A stretch of DNA of 64,000 bases from Paeniglutamicibacter cryotolerans (GTDB lineage: Bacteria; Actinomycetota; Actinomycetes; Actinomycetales; Micrococcaceae): contig NZ_JACHVS010000001.1 of NCBI RefSeq assembly GCF_014190875.1, positions 2,604,001 to 2,668,000 of the forward strand, read 5' to 3'. Both the position numbers and the translations under genes were made by a program. The notes under the pieces were generated by a model. The model saw only the letters and a program-made list of their open reading frames with translations, was not told the DNA's origin and searched no databases. Below are positions 1 to 12,421 of this stretch, piece after piece. Numbering within the stretch: the stretch's first letter is position 1; every line of letters starts with the position of its first letter.

Positions 1-1
1 G

Positions 2-154
2 GGCCTTGAATTCGATGTCGTCGTGGTGCTGGAACCGCAGGAACTCGTCGACGAGGTCGATGGAACCGTCGGTGACCTGTACGTCGCGATGACTCGGGCA
101 ACGCAGCGGCTGCGCGTGCTTGCCGAGGGCGGCATACCGGCGGGAATGGAATAA
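2..154 (+). CDS. HelD/HelR-like RNA polymerase-associated ATPase, C-terminal end
   Basis: The gene is cut by the window edge, so only the last 50 codons are visible, ending in TAA. The residues GLEFDVVVVLEP and, further on, GDLYVAMTRATQRLRVL match the last helicase motifs (V and VI) of superfamily 1 ATPases. The family includes UvrD/PcrA helicases and the HelD/HelR proteins that release stalled RNA polymerase. The short spacing between the two motifs and the direct end after motif VI favour a HelD/HelR-type protein over UvrD, which usually has a longer tail. This last point is inference from a fragment. The gene ends 37 bases before tyrS on the same strand. Confidence 0.6.
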   Translation, partial: GLEFDVVVVLEPQELVDEVDGTVGDLYVAMTRATQRLRVLAEGGIPAGME

Positions 155-179
155 AGCGGCGCAAGGGCGGGGCTCCTGC

Positions 180-185
180 TAGGTT
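180..185 (+). promoter_or_regulatory. -10 element of a leaderless tyrS promoter
   Basis: TAGGTT fits the actinobacterial -10 consensus TAnnnT and lies exactly six bases before the GTG start of tyrS. Transcription would therefore begin at or next to the start codon. No Shine-Dalgarno sequence is properly spaced, and no good -35 is seen. Confidence 0.5.
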
Positions 186-191
186 TAAGGC

Positions 192-1511
192 GTGTCTTTA
201 ACCCAGCAGAACCCCGCGCTTACGGGGCAGAGCAATGATCAGTCGTTCGAGAATGTCTGGCAGGAACTGAAGTGGCGTGGCCTGGTCCACGTTTCCACCG
301 ATGAAACCGAGCTGGAAAAGGCCCTGGCGGGGGACCCGATCACCTATTACTGCGGGTTCGACCCGACGGCCCCCTCGCTGCACCTGGGCAACCTGGTCCA
401 GTTGCTGAACATGCGCCGCCTGCAGCTGGCGGGCCACAAGCCACTGGGCCTGGTAGGCGGCTCCACCGGCCTGATCGGTGATCCGCGCCAGACCGCCGAG
501 CGCGTGCTCAACACCAAGGAAACCGTCGCCGATTGGGTCGGCAAGCTGCAGGCCCAGGTCGAGCGCTTCCTTTCCTTCGAGGGAGACAATGCCGCGCGCA
601 TGGTCAACAACCTCGATTGGACCGCCCCGCTGAGTGCGATCGACTTCTTGCGCGAGGTCGGCAAGTACTTCCGGGTGGGCACCATGATCAAGAAGGAAAC
701 CGTATCGGCGCGCCTGAACTCCGATGAGGGCATCAGCTACACCGAGTTCAGCTACCAGGTCCTGCAGGGCTACGACTACCTCCAGCTGCACAAGCTCTAT
801 GGCTGCTCCCTGCAGACCGGCGGCTCGGACCAGTGGGGTAACCTGACCAGCGGCACCGACCTGATCCGCAAGGTGGAGGGCAAGTCCGTCTTCGCCTTCG
901 GCACACCGCTGATCACCAACTCGGACGGCACCAAGTTCGGCAAGTCCGAGGGAAATGCGATCTGGCTCGATGCGGAGATGTGCAGCCCGTACACGTTCTA
1001 CCAGTTCTGGCTGAACACCTCCGACGCCGATGTGATCTCCCGGTTGAAGGTCTTCACCTTCATGAGCCGCGAGAAGATCGAAGAGCTGGAGCGCGAAGTC
1101 GCGGAGCGTCCCTTTGCCCGTCGGGCGCAGAAGGAACTCGCTTACGACGTCACGTCCCTGGTCCATGGAGTGCAGGCAACCGAAAGCGTGATCGCCGCTT
1201 CGGCGGCGCTTTTCGGCCAGGGCGAACTGACCGAGCTGGATGAACCCACGCTTCGTGCCGCAACTGAGGAACTTGACAGCGTCACCGTGCCAGCCGACTC
1301 GATGGGGATCATCGACCTGCTGGTTGCCTCTAAGCTTTCGGATTCCAAGTCATCTGCCCGTCGCACGGTCACGGAGGGCGGCGCGTACGTGAACAACGTC
1401 AAGGTCACCGATCTCGACGGTGTCATTACGGCGGATCAGCTGCTTCACGGTCGTTACCTTTTGGTTCGCAGGGGAAAGAAGAATTTGGCCATGGTCGAAG
1501 TGGCCGGCTGA
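192..1511 (+). CDS. tyrS: Tyrosyl-tRNA synthetase
   Basis: Cytoplasmic class I aminoacyl-tRNA synthetase of 439 residues that charges tRNA-Tyr with tyrosine. The class I HIGH signature appears as HLGN (within PSLHLGNLVQ, near residue 63), and the KMSKS loop as KFGKSEGN (near residue 249). The tyrosine-binding stretch YSYQVLQGYDY-like (YTEFSYQVLQGYD) is present. The C-terminal third ends in an S4-type RNA-binding domain (SKSSARRTVTEGGAYVNN). The length is typical for bacterial TyrRS. The GTG start is supported by the -10 hexamer six bases upstream, which implies a leaderless mRNA. The gene is followed by a strong hairpin and then the rRNA operon. It is the first gene of a block that continues beyond the rRNA operon in the same order as in mycobacteria. 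Confidence 0.97.
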   Translation: MSLTQQNPALTGQSNDQSFENVWQELKWRGLVHVSTDETELEKALAGDPITYYCGFDPTAPSLHLGNLVQLLNMRRLQLAGHKPLGLVGGSTGLIGDPRQTAERVLNTKETVADWVGKLQAQVERFLSFEGDNAARMVNNLDWTAPLSAIDFLREVGKYFRVGTMIKKETVSARLNSDEGISYTEFSYQVLQGYDYLQLHKLYGCSLQTGGSDQWGNLTSGTDLIRKVEGKSVFAFGTPLITNSDGTKFGKSEGNAIWLDAEMCSPYTFYQFWLNTSDADVISRLKVFTFMSREKIEELEREVAERPFARRAQKELAYDVTSLVHGVQATESVIAASAALFGQGELTELDEPTLRAATEELDSVTVPADSMGIIDLLVASKLSDSKSSARRTVTEGGAYVNNVKVTDLDGVITADQLLHGRYLLVRRGKKNLAMVEVAG

Positions 1512-1539
1512 TTTTCAGGCCGATGTAGCAGTAGGGAGA

Positions 1540-1594
1540 AAGAACCACGCTGGTGGGCGAGTCGCGAATCACGGCTTTCACCAGCGTGGTTCTT
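1540..1594 (+). terminator. Intrinsic terminator after tyrS
   Basis: A perfect 16-bp inverted repeat (arms 1540-1555 and 1579-1594, core AGAACCACGCTGGTG) with a 23-base loop is followed by a T-rich tract (CTTTTA). It begins 28 bases after the tyrS stop codon and separates tyrS from the rRNA promoter. The remaining bases up to the rRNA promoter (about 1600-1850) hold no convincing gene. Confidence 0.85.
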
Positions 1595-1850
1595 CTTTTA
1601 AGCAATGCCTAGCAAGCCGAATTGCCCGGAATCCCGGGCTACATCACTGGGGCGTATGGCCGATTTGCATGATCTCGAAAACTCCCGTAATGTTTTCCAA
1701 GTCGCCGAGGGGCACAGCGGATAACCGCTGGAGCTACGGACGGCAAACCAACCAAAACACCGGAATTTCAGGGCATTTCAGATGCCCGAAGAATCCGGAG
1801 ACCGGTTGGGTCATCGAATCAAAACGAAGCAAATCGCAGAAAATGACGAT

Positions 1851-1879
1851 TTGACAATGACGAAACGATGACATAAATT
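1851..1879 (+). promoter_or_regulatory. rRNA operon promoter
   Basis: A perfect -35 TTGACA (1851-1856), a 17-bp spacer and a -10 TAAATT (1874-1879) lie about 250 bases before the 16S gene. The bases just upstream (about 1820-1850) are A-rich and could act as an UP element. This is the strongest sigma-A-type promoter in the window, as expected for rRNA. Confidence 0.85.
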
Positions 1880-1950
1880 ATAAACATCGCCACGGACGAA
1901 AAACATAAAGAATTCGAAAGAATCCAACTTGTTCGGAACCGTGCGCTGTC

Positions 1951-1979
1951 TGTTGTTTGAGAACTCAATAGTGTGCCAA
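1951..1979 (+). other. 16S processing stem, 5' strand in rRNA leader
   Basis: The leader motif TGTTGTTTGAGAACTCAATA and the following GTGTGCCAA are nearly perfectly complementary to 3862-3890 in the spacer behind 16S. The two strands would form the long stem that encloses pre-16S rRNA and is cut during maturation, in the manner of RNase III stems. The pairing is seen directly; the enzyme is inferred. Confidence 0.75.
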
Positions 1980-2128
1980 ATTTGTTAACACCGATTTTAT
2001 TATGTAATTGGTGAATGGTTTCGGGCTCCGCACCCCCGTGTGGAGGCTCGAGGCAATTTGCCGGGATTTTTTTACTTGGTGCAACCCGGTCGGCTTTTTC
2101 CAGTCGGCGTGTTGGTTGTGTCTGTATT

Positions 2129-3660
<1,532 letters not shown>

Positions 3661-3861
3661 AGCAACTAGCAGGTACGGTTCATCCACAGTGGTGTTCACG
3701 GCGTGTTCAGTGCTGCCCGTTTCCACCACTTGTGTTGGTGGACGGGTGCTCATGGGTGGAATGTTAACAGGTAATGGCCGGGTTTCTTCCTGGTTGGTTT
3801 TCCTAGTACGCCGCACTTGTGTGGTGGGAACGGGGAGCTGGTCGGTGGGGGGTTCGGTCTC

Positions 3862-3890
3862 TTGGCACACTGTTGGGTCCTGAGGCAACA
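3862..3890 (+). other. 16S processing stem, 3' strand in spacer
   Basis: TTGGCACACTGTTGGGTCCT followed by GAGGCAACA is the partner of leader segment 1951-1979, with only a few mismatches or G-U pairs. The 602-base 16S-23S spacer (3657-4258) holds this strand and the 23S stem strand, but no tRNA gene. Confidence 0.75.
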
Positions 3891-4045
3891 GGACATGCAT
3901 GTTTACTTGCTCGTCTCTCACCGTTGTGGTGGGGGTGAGTGGTGGTGTGTGTGGGCTGTTTGTTTCTGGTTGTCCCCGCGCATGGCCTAAGCCGCGCCGA
4001 ATCATCCCGTGACGGGGTGGTGGTGCTGGTGGTGGGTGTGATGGG

Positions 4046-4085
4046 GTTGTTGTTTGGGAACTGCATAGTGGACGCGAGCATCTTG
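4046..4085 (+). other. 23S processing stem, 5' strand in spacer
   Basis: The segment beginning GTTGTTGTTTGGGAACTGCA and running through TAGTGGACGC pairs with 7407-7446 behind 23S. The uninterrupted core GCATAGTGGACGC is identical to the reverse complement of the ITS2 segment. The motif resembles the leader motif at 1951, so both maturation stems share one sequence family. Confidence 0.75.
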
Positions 4086-4258
4086 TATGCCACGTATCGT
4101 TGATCGCCTGCTTCTTCGGGAGGGGGTGTGAGAGGGTCGTGGAGCATGCAAAATAGCAATTTCTTTGATGATAGAAGACCCTGGACCGCACCTCGTGTGT
4201 GGTTCCGTTGGTTTTCTCGATATAAGTTAGTGTCTTTTTGATTTGACCTGTTTGTGGT

Positions 4259-7381
<3,123 letters not shown>

Positions 7382-7406
7382 ACAAACACCACCCTTCATG
7401 GGTGGC

Positions 7407-7446
7407 AAGATACGCTGCGTCCACTATGCGGTCCCGAGACAACAAC
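7407..7446 (+). other. 23S processing stem, 3' strand in spacer 2
   Basis: This segment (core GCGTCCACTATGC) is the reverse-complement partner of 4046-4085 and closes the stem around pre-23S rRNA. The rest of the 23S-5S spacer contains a small GC-rich hairpin (CACCCGGG/CCCGGGTG, near 7553-7573) just before 5S. Confidence 0.75.
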
Positions 7447-7584
7447 CGTCTTGCAGGACTGAAAACACCGTACCGGTGCACACCCTCCCCTTCACGGGCA
7501 GGTGCGCACGCGGTATGAGCAACCACAGCATGACTGTGACCATGATTTTCCCCACCCGGGTCCCCCCGGGTGCGTGGAGCACGG

Positions 7585-7703
7585 GTTACGGCGGTCATAG
7601 CGTGGGGGAAACGCCCGGTCCCATACCGAACCCGGAAGCTAAGCCCCACTGCGCCGATGGTACTGCACTCGGGAGGGTGTGGGAGAGTAGGACACCGCCG
7701 AAC
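7585..7703 (+). rRNA. rrf: 5S ribosomal RNA
   Basis: A 119-base gene with the actinobacterial 5S pattern: GTTACGGCGGTCATAGC at the 5' end, the conserved CCCGGTCCCATACCGAACCC and GGAAGCTAAGCC in the middle, and AGTAGGACACCGCCGAAC at the 3' end, which pairs with the 5' end. It is the last gene of the rRNA operon. Confidence 0.95.
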
Positions 7704-7716
7704 ATCTTTTCAGAGC

Positions 7717-7746
7717 CCATCCCCGGACCACCAGGTCCGGGGATGG
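7717..7746 (+). terminator. rRNA operon terminator
   Basis: A perfect 13-bp stem (CCATCCCCGGACC, 7717-7729, with 7734-7746) and a 4-base loop lie 13 bases after 5S. The T tract after it is weak (GTTTA). A run of T lies just before the stem. Confidence 0.7.
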
Positions 7747-7976
7747 CGCCGTTTAACCAGAAAACCAATCTGAGAGTGCAGCCTGGGACTAGTTGTGTTG
7801 GGCACTAATTACCCATTTTCAGGGTGACTCGTCGATCGCTCGACTACGATGGTATGAGGCGTATTCGATCCAGGTTTGGATCAAAAGTTTTATTGGCGGT
7901 CATTGCTATATTCAGCGATTGGTCGTGCACATTTAGGGTGCTTCATATTGAGTGCATCCATGAGAGGAACACACCA

Positions 7977-10301
7977 GTGTCTGAAGACAACAAGGGCTAT
8001 AACCGCGATCGCAATGAAGGCGGTTTCCGTGGTGGAAGTGACCGTCGCGAAGGTGGTTTCAAGCCTCGTGAAGACCGCGGCGGCAGCGACCGTCGTGAAG
8101 GTGGCTTCAAGCCCCGTGAAGACCGCGGCGGTTTCAAGCCGCGCGAAGACCGTGGTGGATTCCGTGGCGGCGATGACCGCCGTGAAGGTGGTTTCAAGCC
8201 TCGTGAAGACCGCGGCGGCAGCGACCGTCGTGAAGGTGGCTTCAAGCCCCGTGAAGACCGCGGTGGTTTCAAGCCGCGCGAAGACCGTGGTGGATTCCGT
8301 GGAGGCGATGACCGCCGTGAAGGTGGTTTCAAGCCTCGTGAAGACCGCGGCGGCAGCGACCGTCGTGAAGGTGGCTTCAAGCCCCGTGAAGACCGCGGCG
8401 GTTTCAAGCCGCGCGAAGACCGTGGTGGATTCCGTGGCGGCGATGACCGCCGTGAAGGTGGTTTCAAGCCGCGCGAAGACCGCGGCGGCAGCGACCGCCG
8501 TGAAGGTGGTTTCAAGCCGCGCGAAGACCGCGGCGGCAGCGACCGCCGTGAAGGTGGCTTCAAGCCCCGTGAAGACCGCGGCGGTTTCAAGCCCCGTGAA
8601 GATCGCGGTGGATTCCGTGGCGGCGATGACCGCCGTGAAGGTGGATTCAAGCCGCGCGAAGACCGCGGCGGCAGCGACCGCCGTGAAGGTGGCTTCAAGC
8701 CCCGTGAAGACCGCGGTGGTTTCAAGCCCCGTGAAGATCGCGGTGGATTCCGTGGAGGCGATGACCGCCGTGAAGGTGGATTCAAGCCCCGTGAAGACCG
8801 CGGCGGTTTCAAGCCCCGTGAAGATCGCGGTGGATTCCGTGGCGGCGATGACCGTCGTGAAGGTGGATTCAAGCCGCGCGAAGACCGCGGCGGTTTCAAG
8901 CCGCGCGAAGACCGTGGTGGATTCCGTGGCGGCGATGACCGCCGTGAAGGTGGATTCAAGCCGCGCGAAGACCGTGGTGGATTCCGTGGAGGCGATGACC
9001 GTCGCGAAGGTGGATTCAAGCCCCGTGAAGATCGCGGTGGATTCCGTGGAGGCGATGACCGTCGTGAAGGTGGATTCAAGCCGCGCGAAGACCGCGGCGG
9101 CAGCGACCGTCGCGAAGGTGGATTCAAGCCCCGTGAAGATCGCGGTGGATTCCGTGGAGGCGATGACCGTCGTGAAGGTGGATTCAAGCCGCGCGAAGAC
9201 CGCGGCGGCAGCGACCGTCGTGAAGGTGGATTCAAGCCCCGTGAAGACCGCGGTGAAGGCGGCTTCAAGAAGCACCTGAACAGTCCGGCATTCGGCGACT
9301 CCTCGGAGATCTCGCGTACCGGACACAACCCGGCTGACCTGCGTAGCTCGAACCGTGCCGATCGTGGCCGCTCACCGTTGATCGATGACGACGTCACCGG
9401 TAAGGAACTCGACAGGATCACCCGCGCTGAACTGCGGTACCTGGACGAGAAGAACAACGAGTGGGTTTCCAAGCACCTGGTTATGGCCGGCCGATTGATC
9501 GACTACGATCCGGAACTCGCCTACGACCACGCCTTGGCTGCTAGCCGGCGCGGTGGACGAGTTGCAGTGGTGCGCGAGGCCGTCGGCCTGACCGCCTACG
9601 CCGCCGGTGAGTACGCCGATGCACTTCGTGAATTCCGTACCCACCGCCGAATCAGCGGGTCCAACATGCACCTTCCGGTGATTGCAGACTGCGAACGCGG
9701 TTTGGGACGCTCCGAAAAGGCACTGGAAACCGCCCACGGCGAAGACGCACAGACGCTGGACACCGCGGGCAAGGTCGAAATGGCCATTGTCGCATCGGGT
9801 GCCCAAGTTGACCTTGGCAACCTCGAGGCAGCAGTCACCGAGCTGGAGATCCCGCAGCTGGACCTGAACCGTGCGTTCTCCTTCAGCCCGCGACTTTTTA
9901 CCGCTTACGCCAATGCGCTGGAAGCGGTTGGCCGTGACCAGGAAGCACTGATCTGGCGTGACCAGATCACCGTTGCTGAGAGCGCACTGGGCGTTGGAGA
10001 GTTCGAAGAACCGGAAATCATCGACTTCGGCGAGGACGACGAGGAACCTGCGCGCAAGCCGCGTGCCCGCGATTTCGTTCCTGCCGAGCCGGCTCCGGCC
10101 ACCGATTCCGAGGAAGCCGCCGCTGGCGACGTCGTTGAAAACGGTTCGGTCGAGGACGACAAGCTGGAATCCGTGGTTGCCGGCGAATCCGCCGACGCCG
10201 AGGAGAACCCGGAAATCGACGAGGCCGAGGACTTCTCGGCCGCCGACGTTGAATTCGGTGATGGTGCTTCTCCTGAAATCGACGCCGAAGAAGAGCGCTA
10301 G
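7977..10301 (+). CDS. Repeat-rich (FKPREDR) protein with C-terminal TPR-like domain, Rv1691-type
   Basis: A 774-residue cytoplasmic protein with no signal peptide. Residues 19-425 are a tandem array of 26 FKPREDR units in three module types. Residues of about 460-700 form a helical, TPR-like domain (LAYDHALAASRRGGRVAVVR, AAGEYADALREF), and the C-terminus is acidic. The position, between tyrS and the HAD phosphatase gene, and the C-terminal domain match M. tuberculosis Rv1691, which is about 250 residues and lacks the repeats. The function of the family is not established. I chose the GTG start because AGAGGAA lies about nine bases upstream; the frame stays open 51 codons further upstream, but without a ribosome site. 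The repeat array is rich in balanced Arg/Lys and Asp/Glu and in Gly, so it is probably disordered and could bind RNA. That is inference. Confidence 0.85.
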   Translation: MSEDNKGYNRDRNEGGFRGGSDRREGGFKPREDRGGSDRREGGFKPREDRGGFKPREDRGGFRGGDDRREGGFKPREDRGGSDRREGGFKPREDRGGFKPREDRGGFRGGDDRREGGFKPREDRGGSDRREGGFKPREDRGGFKPREDRGGFRGGDDRREGGFKPREDRGGSDRREGGFKPREDRGGSDRREGGFKPREDRGGFKPREDRGGFRGGDDRREGGFKPREDRGGSDRREGGFKPREDRGGFKPREDRGGFRGGDDRREGGFKPREDRGGFKPREDRGGFRGGDDRREGGFKPREDRGGFKPREDRGGFRGGDDRREGGFKPREDRGGFRGGDDRREGGFKPREDRGGFRGGDDRREGGFKPREDRGGSDRREGGFKPREDRGGFRGGDDRREGGFKPREDRGGSDRREGGFKPREDRGEGGFKKHLNSPAFGDSSEISRTGHNPADLRSSNRADRGRSPLIDDDVTGKELDRITRAELRYLDEKNNEWVSKHLVMAGRLIDYDPELAYDHALAASRRGGRVAVVREAVGLTAYAAGEYADALREFRTHRRISGSNMHLPVIADCERGLGRSEKALETAHGEDAQTLDTAGKVEMAIVASGAQVDLGNLEAAVTELEIPQLDLNRAFSFSPRLFTAYANALEAVGRDQEALIWRDQITVAESALGVGEFEEPEIIDFGEDDEEPARKPRARDFVPAEPAPATDSEEAAAGDVVENGSVEDDKLESVVAGESADAEENPEIDEAEDFSAADVEFGDGASPEIDAEEER
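8031..9251 (+). repeat. In-frame tandem array, 26 FKPREDR units
   Basis: Three modules alternate: GGSDRREGGFKPREDR (16 residues, 9 copies), GGFKPREDR (9 residues, 7 copies) and GGFRGGDDRREGGFKPREDR (20 residues, 10 copies). Together they are exactly 407 codons. In the first part the order 16-9-20 recurs as a 135-base higher-order unit. Synonymous codon differences (for example aagccgcgc against aagccccgt) show that the array is old enough to have drifted but still in frame. All module lengths are multiples of three, so slippage would change length without breaking the frame. Confidence 0.97.
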
Positions 10302-10316
10302 GCGGGACGCAACACC

Positions 10317-11522
10317 ATGTTGATCTCCGGGTTCGACGCCGTCCTGACCGATCTCGACGGTGTTGTTTACGCGGGGGCCGGGGCGATCGAGGGAGCGGTA
10401 GAATCCCTCGATCGCCTGGCCGGCCTCGGCGTTTCATTGGCGTATGTCACCAACAACGCCTCGCGTTCCCCGGAGGTCGTCGCAGGGCACCTGCGTGCGC
10501 TAGGGGTCCCTGCCCGGTCCGACCAGGTTTTCGACTCGGCCAGTGCAGGAGCTGACCTGCTGGCCAAGCTGGTAGAGATAGGGTCTGTGGTTCTGGTCGT
10601 GGGAAGCGCCTACCTGCGCGAATGCGTCACAGCACGTGGCATGGTGCTGGCTTTGAGCGAACATGAACGGATCGATGCCGTGATCCAGGGCTTTGATCCG
10701 ACCTTGGGATGGAAGGACCTGGCAGCGGCCGCGTTCGCCATCAACAAGGGTGCCCTCTGGGTAGCCACCAATACCGATCTGACCATTCCCCGCGCCGAGG
10801 GCATCGCCCCGGGCAACGGTTCGCTGGTTGCCGCAGTCACCAATGCCACGGGCATCAACCCCCATGTGGCGGGCAAGCCGCAGCCGCTGCTGTTCCAACG
10901 CGCCGCTGAGCGTTTTGAATCGGCTCACCCCCTGGTCATCGGGGACAGGCTCGACACGGACATCCTCGGTGGTAACCAGGCCGGCTTCAAGACAGCAGTG
11001 GTGCTCACCGGGGTAGAAACCACCGCATCCCTGCTCGCTGCCAGGACTGCCGAACGACCTGACTTCATCCTGCGCGATCTCACTGAGCTCTATGACGCCT
11101 ATCCGGTCCTGGAAGCCACAGGTTACGGGATCCGTTGCGGAAGTGCCATTGCATCGGTGCGAGACGGAAGAATCAGCGTAACTGGCCGCCGCGAAGACCT
11201 CGACGCGTGGCGGGCGGCCTGCGAGGCATGGTGGTTGGCGCACCCCCATGTCGAAAGCACCACGAATCCGGAGATCGAATTCATCAGGGGTTGCCCCCCC
11301 CCTACGCACTGCCAGCAACAACAACCGAACACATTCGCCTTGGAGGCCAGGTGCAGCCCACCGACAGTTCCCGCCCAGTTCCGGGCCCCCGCCCACCGGC
11401 AACCCCGGAACCGCTTCCGATGGACCCCGCCGGCGCGGTGGACCTGGAGGTCCTTGAAGCTCTGCTCGGCCTGCCTGTTGCCGGCCACCTGCCGGTCTAC
11501 GAGGAATTACATGAACGGCTGA
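10317..11522 (+). CDS. HAD-superfamily (NagD/IIA-type) phosphatase, probable frameshift near the C-terminus
   Basis: Motif I DAVLTDLDGVVYAG (residues 6-19), the IIA-type AYVTNNASRSP, and the late VIGDRLDTDILGGNQAGF identify a HAD-IIA phosphatase of the NagD/4-nitrophenylphosphatase group, orthologous in position to Rv1692. These enzymes hydrolyse phosphoesters; the substrate is unknown. The sequence reads well to about residue 325 (VESTTNPEIEF). After a run of nine C (11294-11302) it turns into low-quality, Pro/Cys/Arg-rich residues until the stop at 11522, overlapping the next small gene in another frame. Either the natural end was lost by an indel in the C run, or the assembly has an error there. 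The ATG follows the previous stop by 15 bases. Confidence 0.85.
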   Translation: MLISGFDAVLTDLDGVVYAGAGAIEGAVESLDRLAGLGVSLAYVTNNASRSPEVVAGHLRALGVPARSDQVFDSASAGADLLAKLVEIGSVVLVVGSAYLRECVTARGMVLALSEHERIDAVIQGFDPTLGWKDLAAAAFAINKGALWVATNTDLTIPRAEGIAPGNGSLVAAVTNATGINPHVAGKPQPLLFQRAAERFESAHPLVIGDRLDTDILGGNQAGFKTAVVLTGVETTASLLAARTAERPDFILRDLTELYDAYPVLEATGYGIRCGSAIASVRDGRISVTGRREDLDAWRAACEAWWLAHPHVESTTNPEIEFIRGCPPPTHCQQQQPNTFALEARCSPPTVPAQFRAPAHRQPRNRFRWTPPARWTWRSLKLCSACLLPATCRSTRNYMNG

Positions 11523-11560
11523 TGTCGGCGCTGGACGAGAACGTGGAGCTGGGACTGTGA
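11351..11560 (+). CDS. Small conserved protein upstream of tlyA (Rv1693-like position)
   Basis: A 69-residue protein starting at GTG with GGAGG four bases upstream. The N-terminal half is Pro-rich; the C-terminal half (AVDLEVLEALLGLPVAGHLP, then VYEELHERLMSALDE) predicts two helices. Its stop overlaps the tlyA start in GTGA, so it is translationally coupled to tlyA. Many actinobacteria have a small protein of this kind between the HAD phosphatase and tlyA, but no function is known. It overlaps the doubtful 3' part of the HAD reading frame. If the C9 run at 11294 is miscounted, the HAD protein could instead be fused to it. Confidence 0.65.
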   Translation: MQPTDSSRPVPGPRPPATPEPLPMDPAGAVDLEVLEALLGLPVAGHLPVYEELHERLMSALDENVELGL

Positions 11561-12360
11561 GCCGGCTCGACCAGGAACTAGTGGGCCGCGGCCTGGCCCG
11601 CTCACGTACCCACGCCGCCAGCCTCATCGCCGACGGCCGCGTTCTCCTGGACGGCGTCACTGCGGTCAAAGCGGCCAAATCAACGACCTCCGATACTGTA
11701 CTCGTCGTGCTGGGCGCAGAAACAGAGGAATACGTCAGCCGTGCCGGCCATAAGCTTGCCGGTGCCCTGGACGTCTTCACCGAGGTCCTCGTCGTTTCAC
11801 GGCGCTGTCTGGATGCCGGGGCCTCCACCGGAGGATTCACCGACGTGCTCCTGCGCCGTGGAGCGGACGTCGTCGAGGCGGTAGACGTCGGACACGACCA
11901 GATGGTCGCGCAGCTGCGTGCCGACCCGCGCGTTCATGTGCACGAGGGTGTCAACGTGCGGTATCTGGAGCCCGAGTCCATCGGCGGCCAAGTGGATCTG
12001 GTCGTCGCCGACCTGTCCTTCATCTCGTTGACCAAGGTCATTGGCCCCTTGGCCGCGGCGACCCGTCCCGGCGGGGAACTGGTGCTCATGATCAAGCCGC
12101 AATTCGAGGTCGGACGTGACAACCTCGCCCGCACTGGAGTGGTGACAAGCCCGATAATGCGCCGCCGGGCGGTGGAACTGGTGCTGAAGGGTGCCTTCGG
12201 AGCCGGACTGGAAACCCGCGGCCTGGCCCGCAGCCCACTTCCCGGGCAAGACGGAAACGTCGAGTTCTTCTTGTGGCTGCGCCGCCCGCTGGAGACCGAA
12301 AGCTTTTACCCGGATGCCCGCGCCGCAACAGACGCCGCGTCCTGGGTTGACTATTCTTGA
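11557..12360 (+). CDS. tlyA: TlyA-family rRNA 2'-O-methyltransferase
   Basis: A 267-residue protein with an N-terminal S4 RNA-binding domain (SRLDQELVGRGLARSRTHAA) and an FtsJ-like S-adenosylmethionine methyltransferase domain (LDAGASTGGFTDVLLRRGA near residue 87, VADLSFISL near residue 150). In mycobacteria TlyA methylates 16S C1409 and 23S C1920, and its loss gives capreomycin resistance. That role is family knowledge. The GTG start overlaps the preceding stop by four bases. It lies in the order tlyA-nadK-recN conserved in actinobacteria. Confidence 0.93.
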   Translation: MSRLDQELVGRGLARSRTHAASLIADGRVLLDGVTAVKAAKSTTSDTVLVVLGAETEEYVSRAGHKLAGALDVFTEVLVVSRRCLDAGASTGGFTDVLLRRGADVVEAVDVGHDQMVAQLRADPRVHVHEGVNVRYLEPESIGGQVDLVVADLSFISLTKVIGPLAAATRPGGELVLMIKPQFEVGRDNLARTGVVTSPIMRRRAVELVLKGAFGAGLETRGLARSPLPGQDGNVEFFLWLRRPLETESFYPDARAATDAASWVDYS

Positions 12361-12421
12361 ACCCGGAAGGCGCCGCCATGTGGCAGGGCGCCCTTCCGCT
12401 CCCGCCGATGGAAGGAACGCT

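Noticed and set aside
1420..1854. Plus-strand frame of 144 codons behind tyrS
   Set aside because: It overlaps the tyrS end, crosses the terminator hairpin and runs to the rRNA promoter; its composition is not protein-like.
8031..9251. CRISPR array
   Set aside because: The repeats are contiguous, in frame and vary in length by codons; there are no unique spacers and no cas genes.
7890..9472. Long open frames in the other phases and on the opposite strand of the FKPREDR array (460-490 codons)
   Set aside because: They arise because a repeat without stops in one unit has none in the rest. The plus-strand frame alone continues into a folded domain and has a ribosome site.
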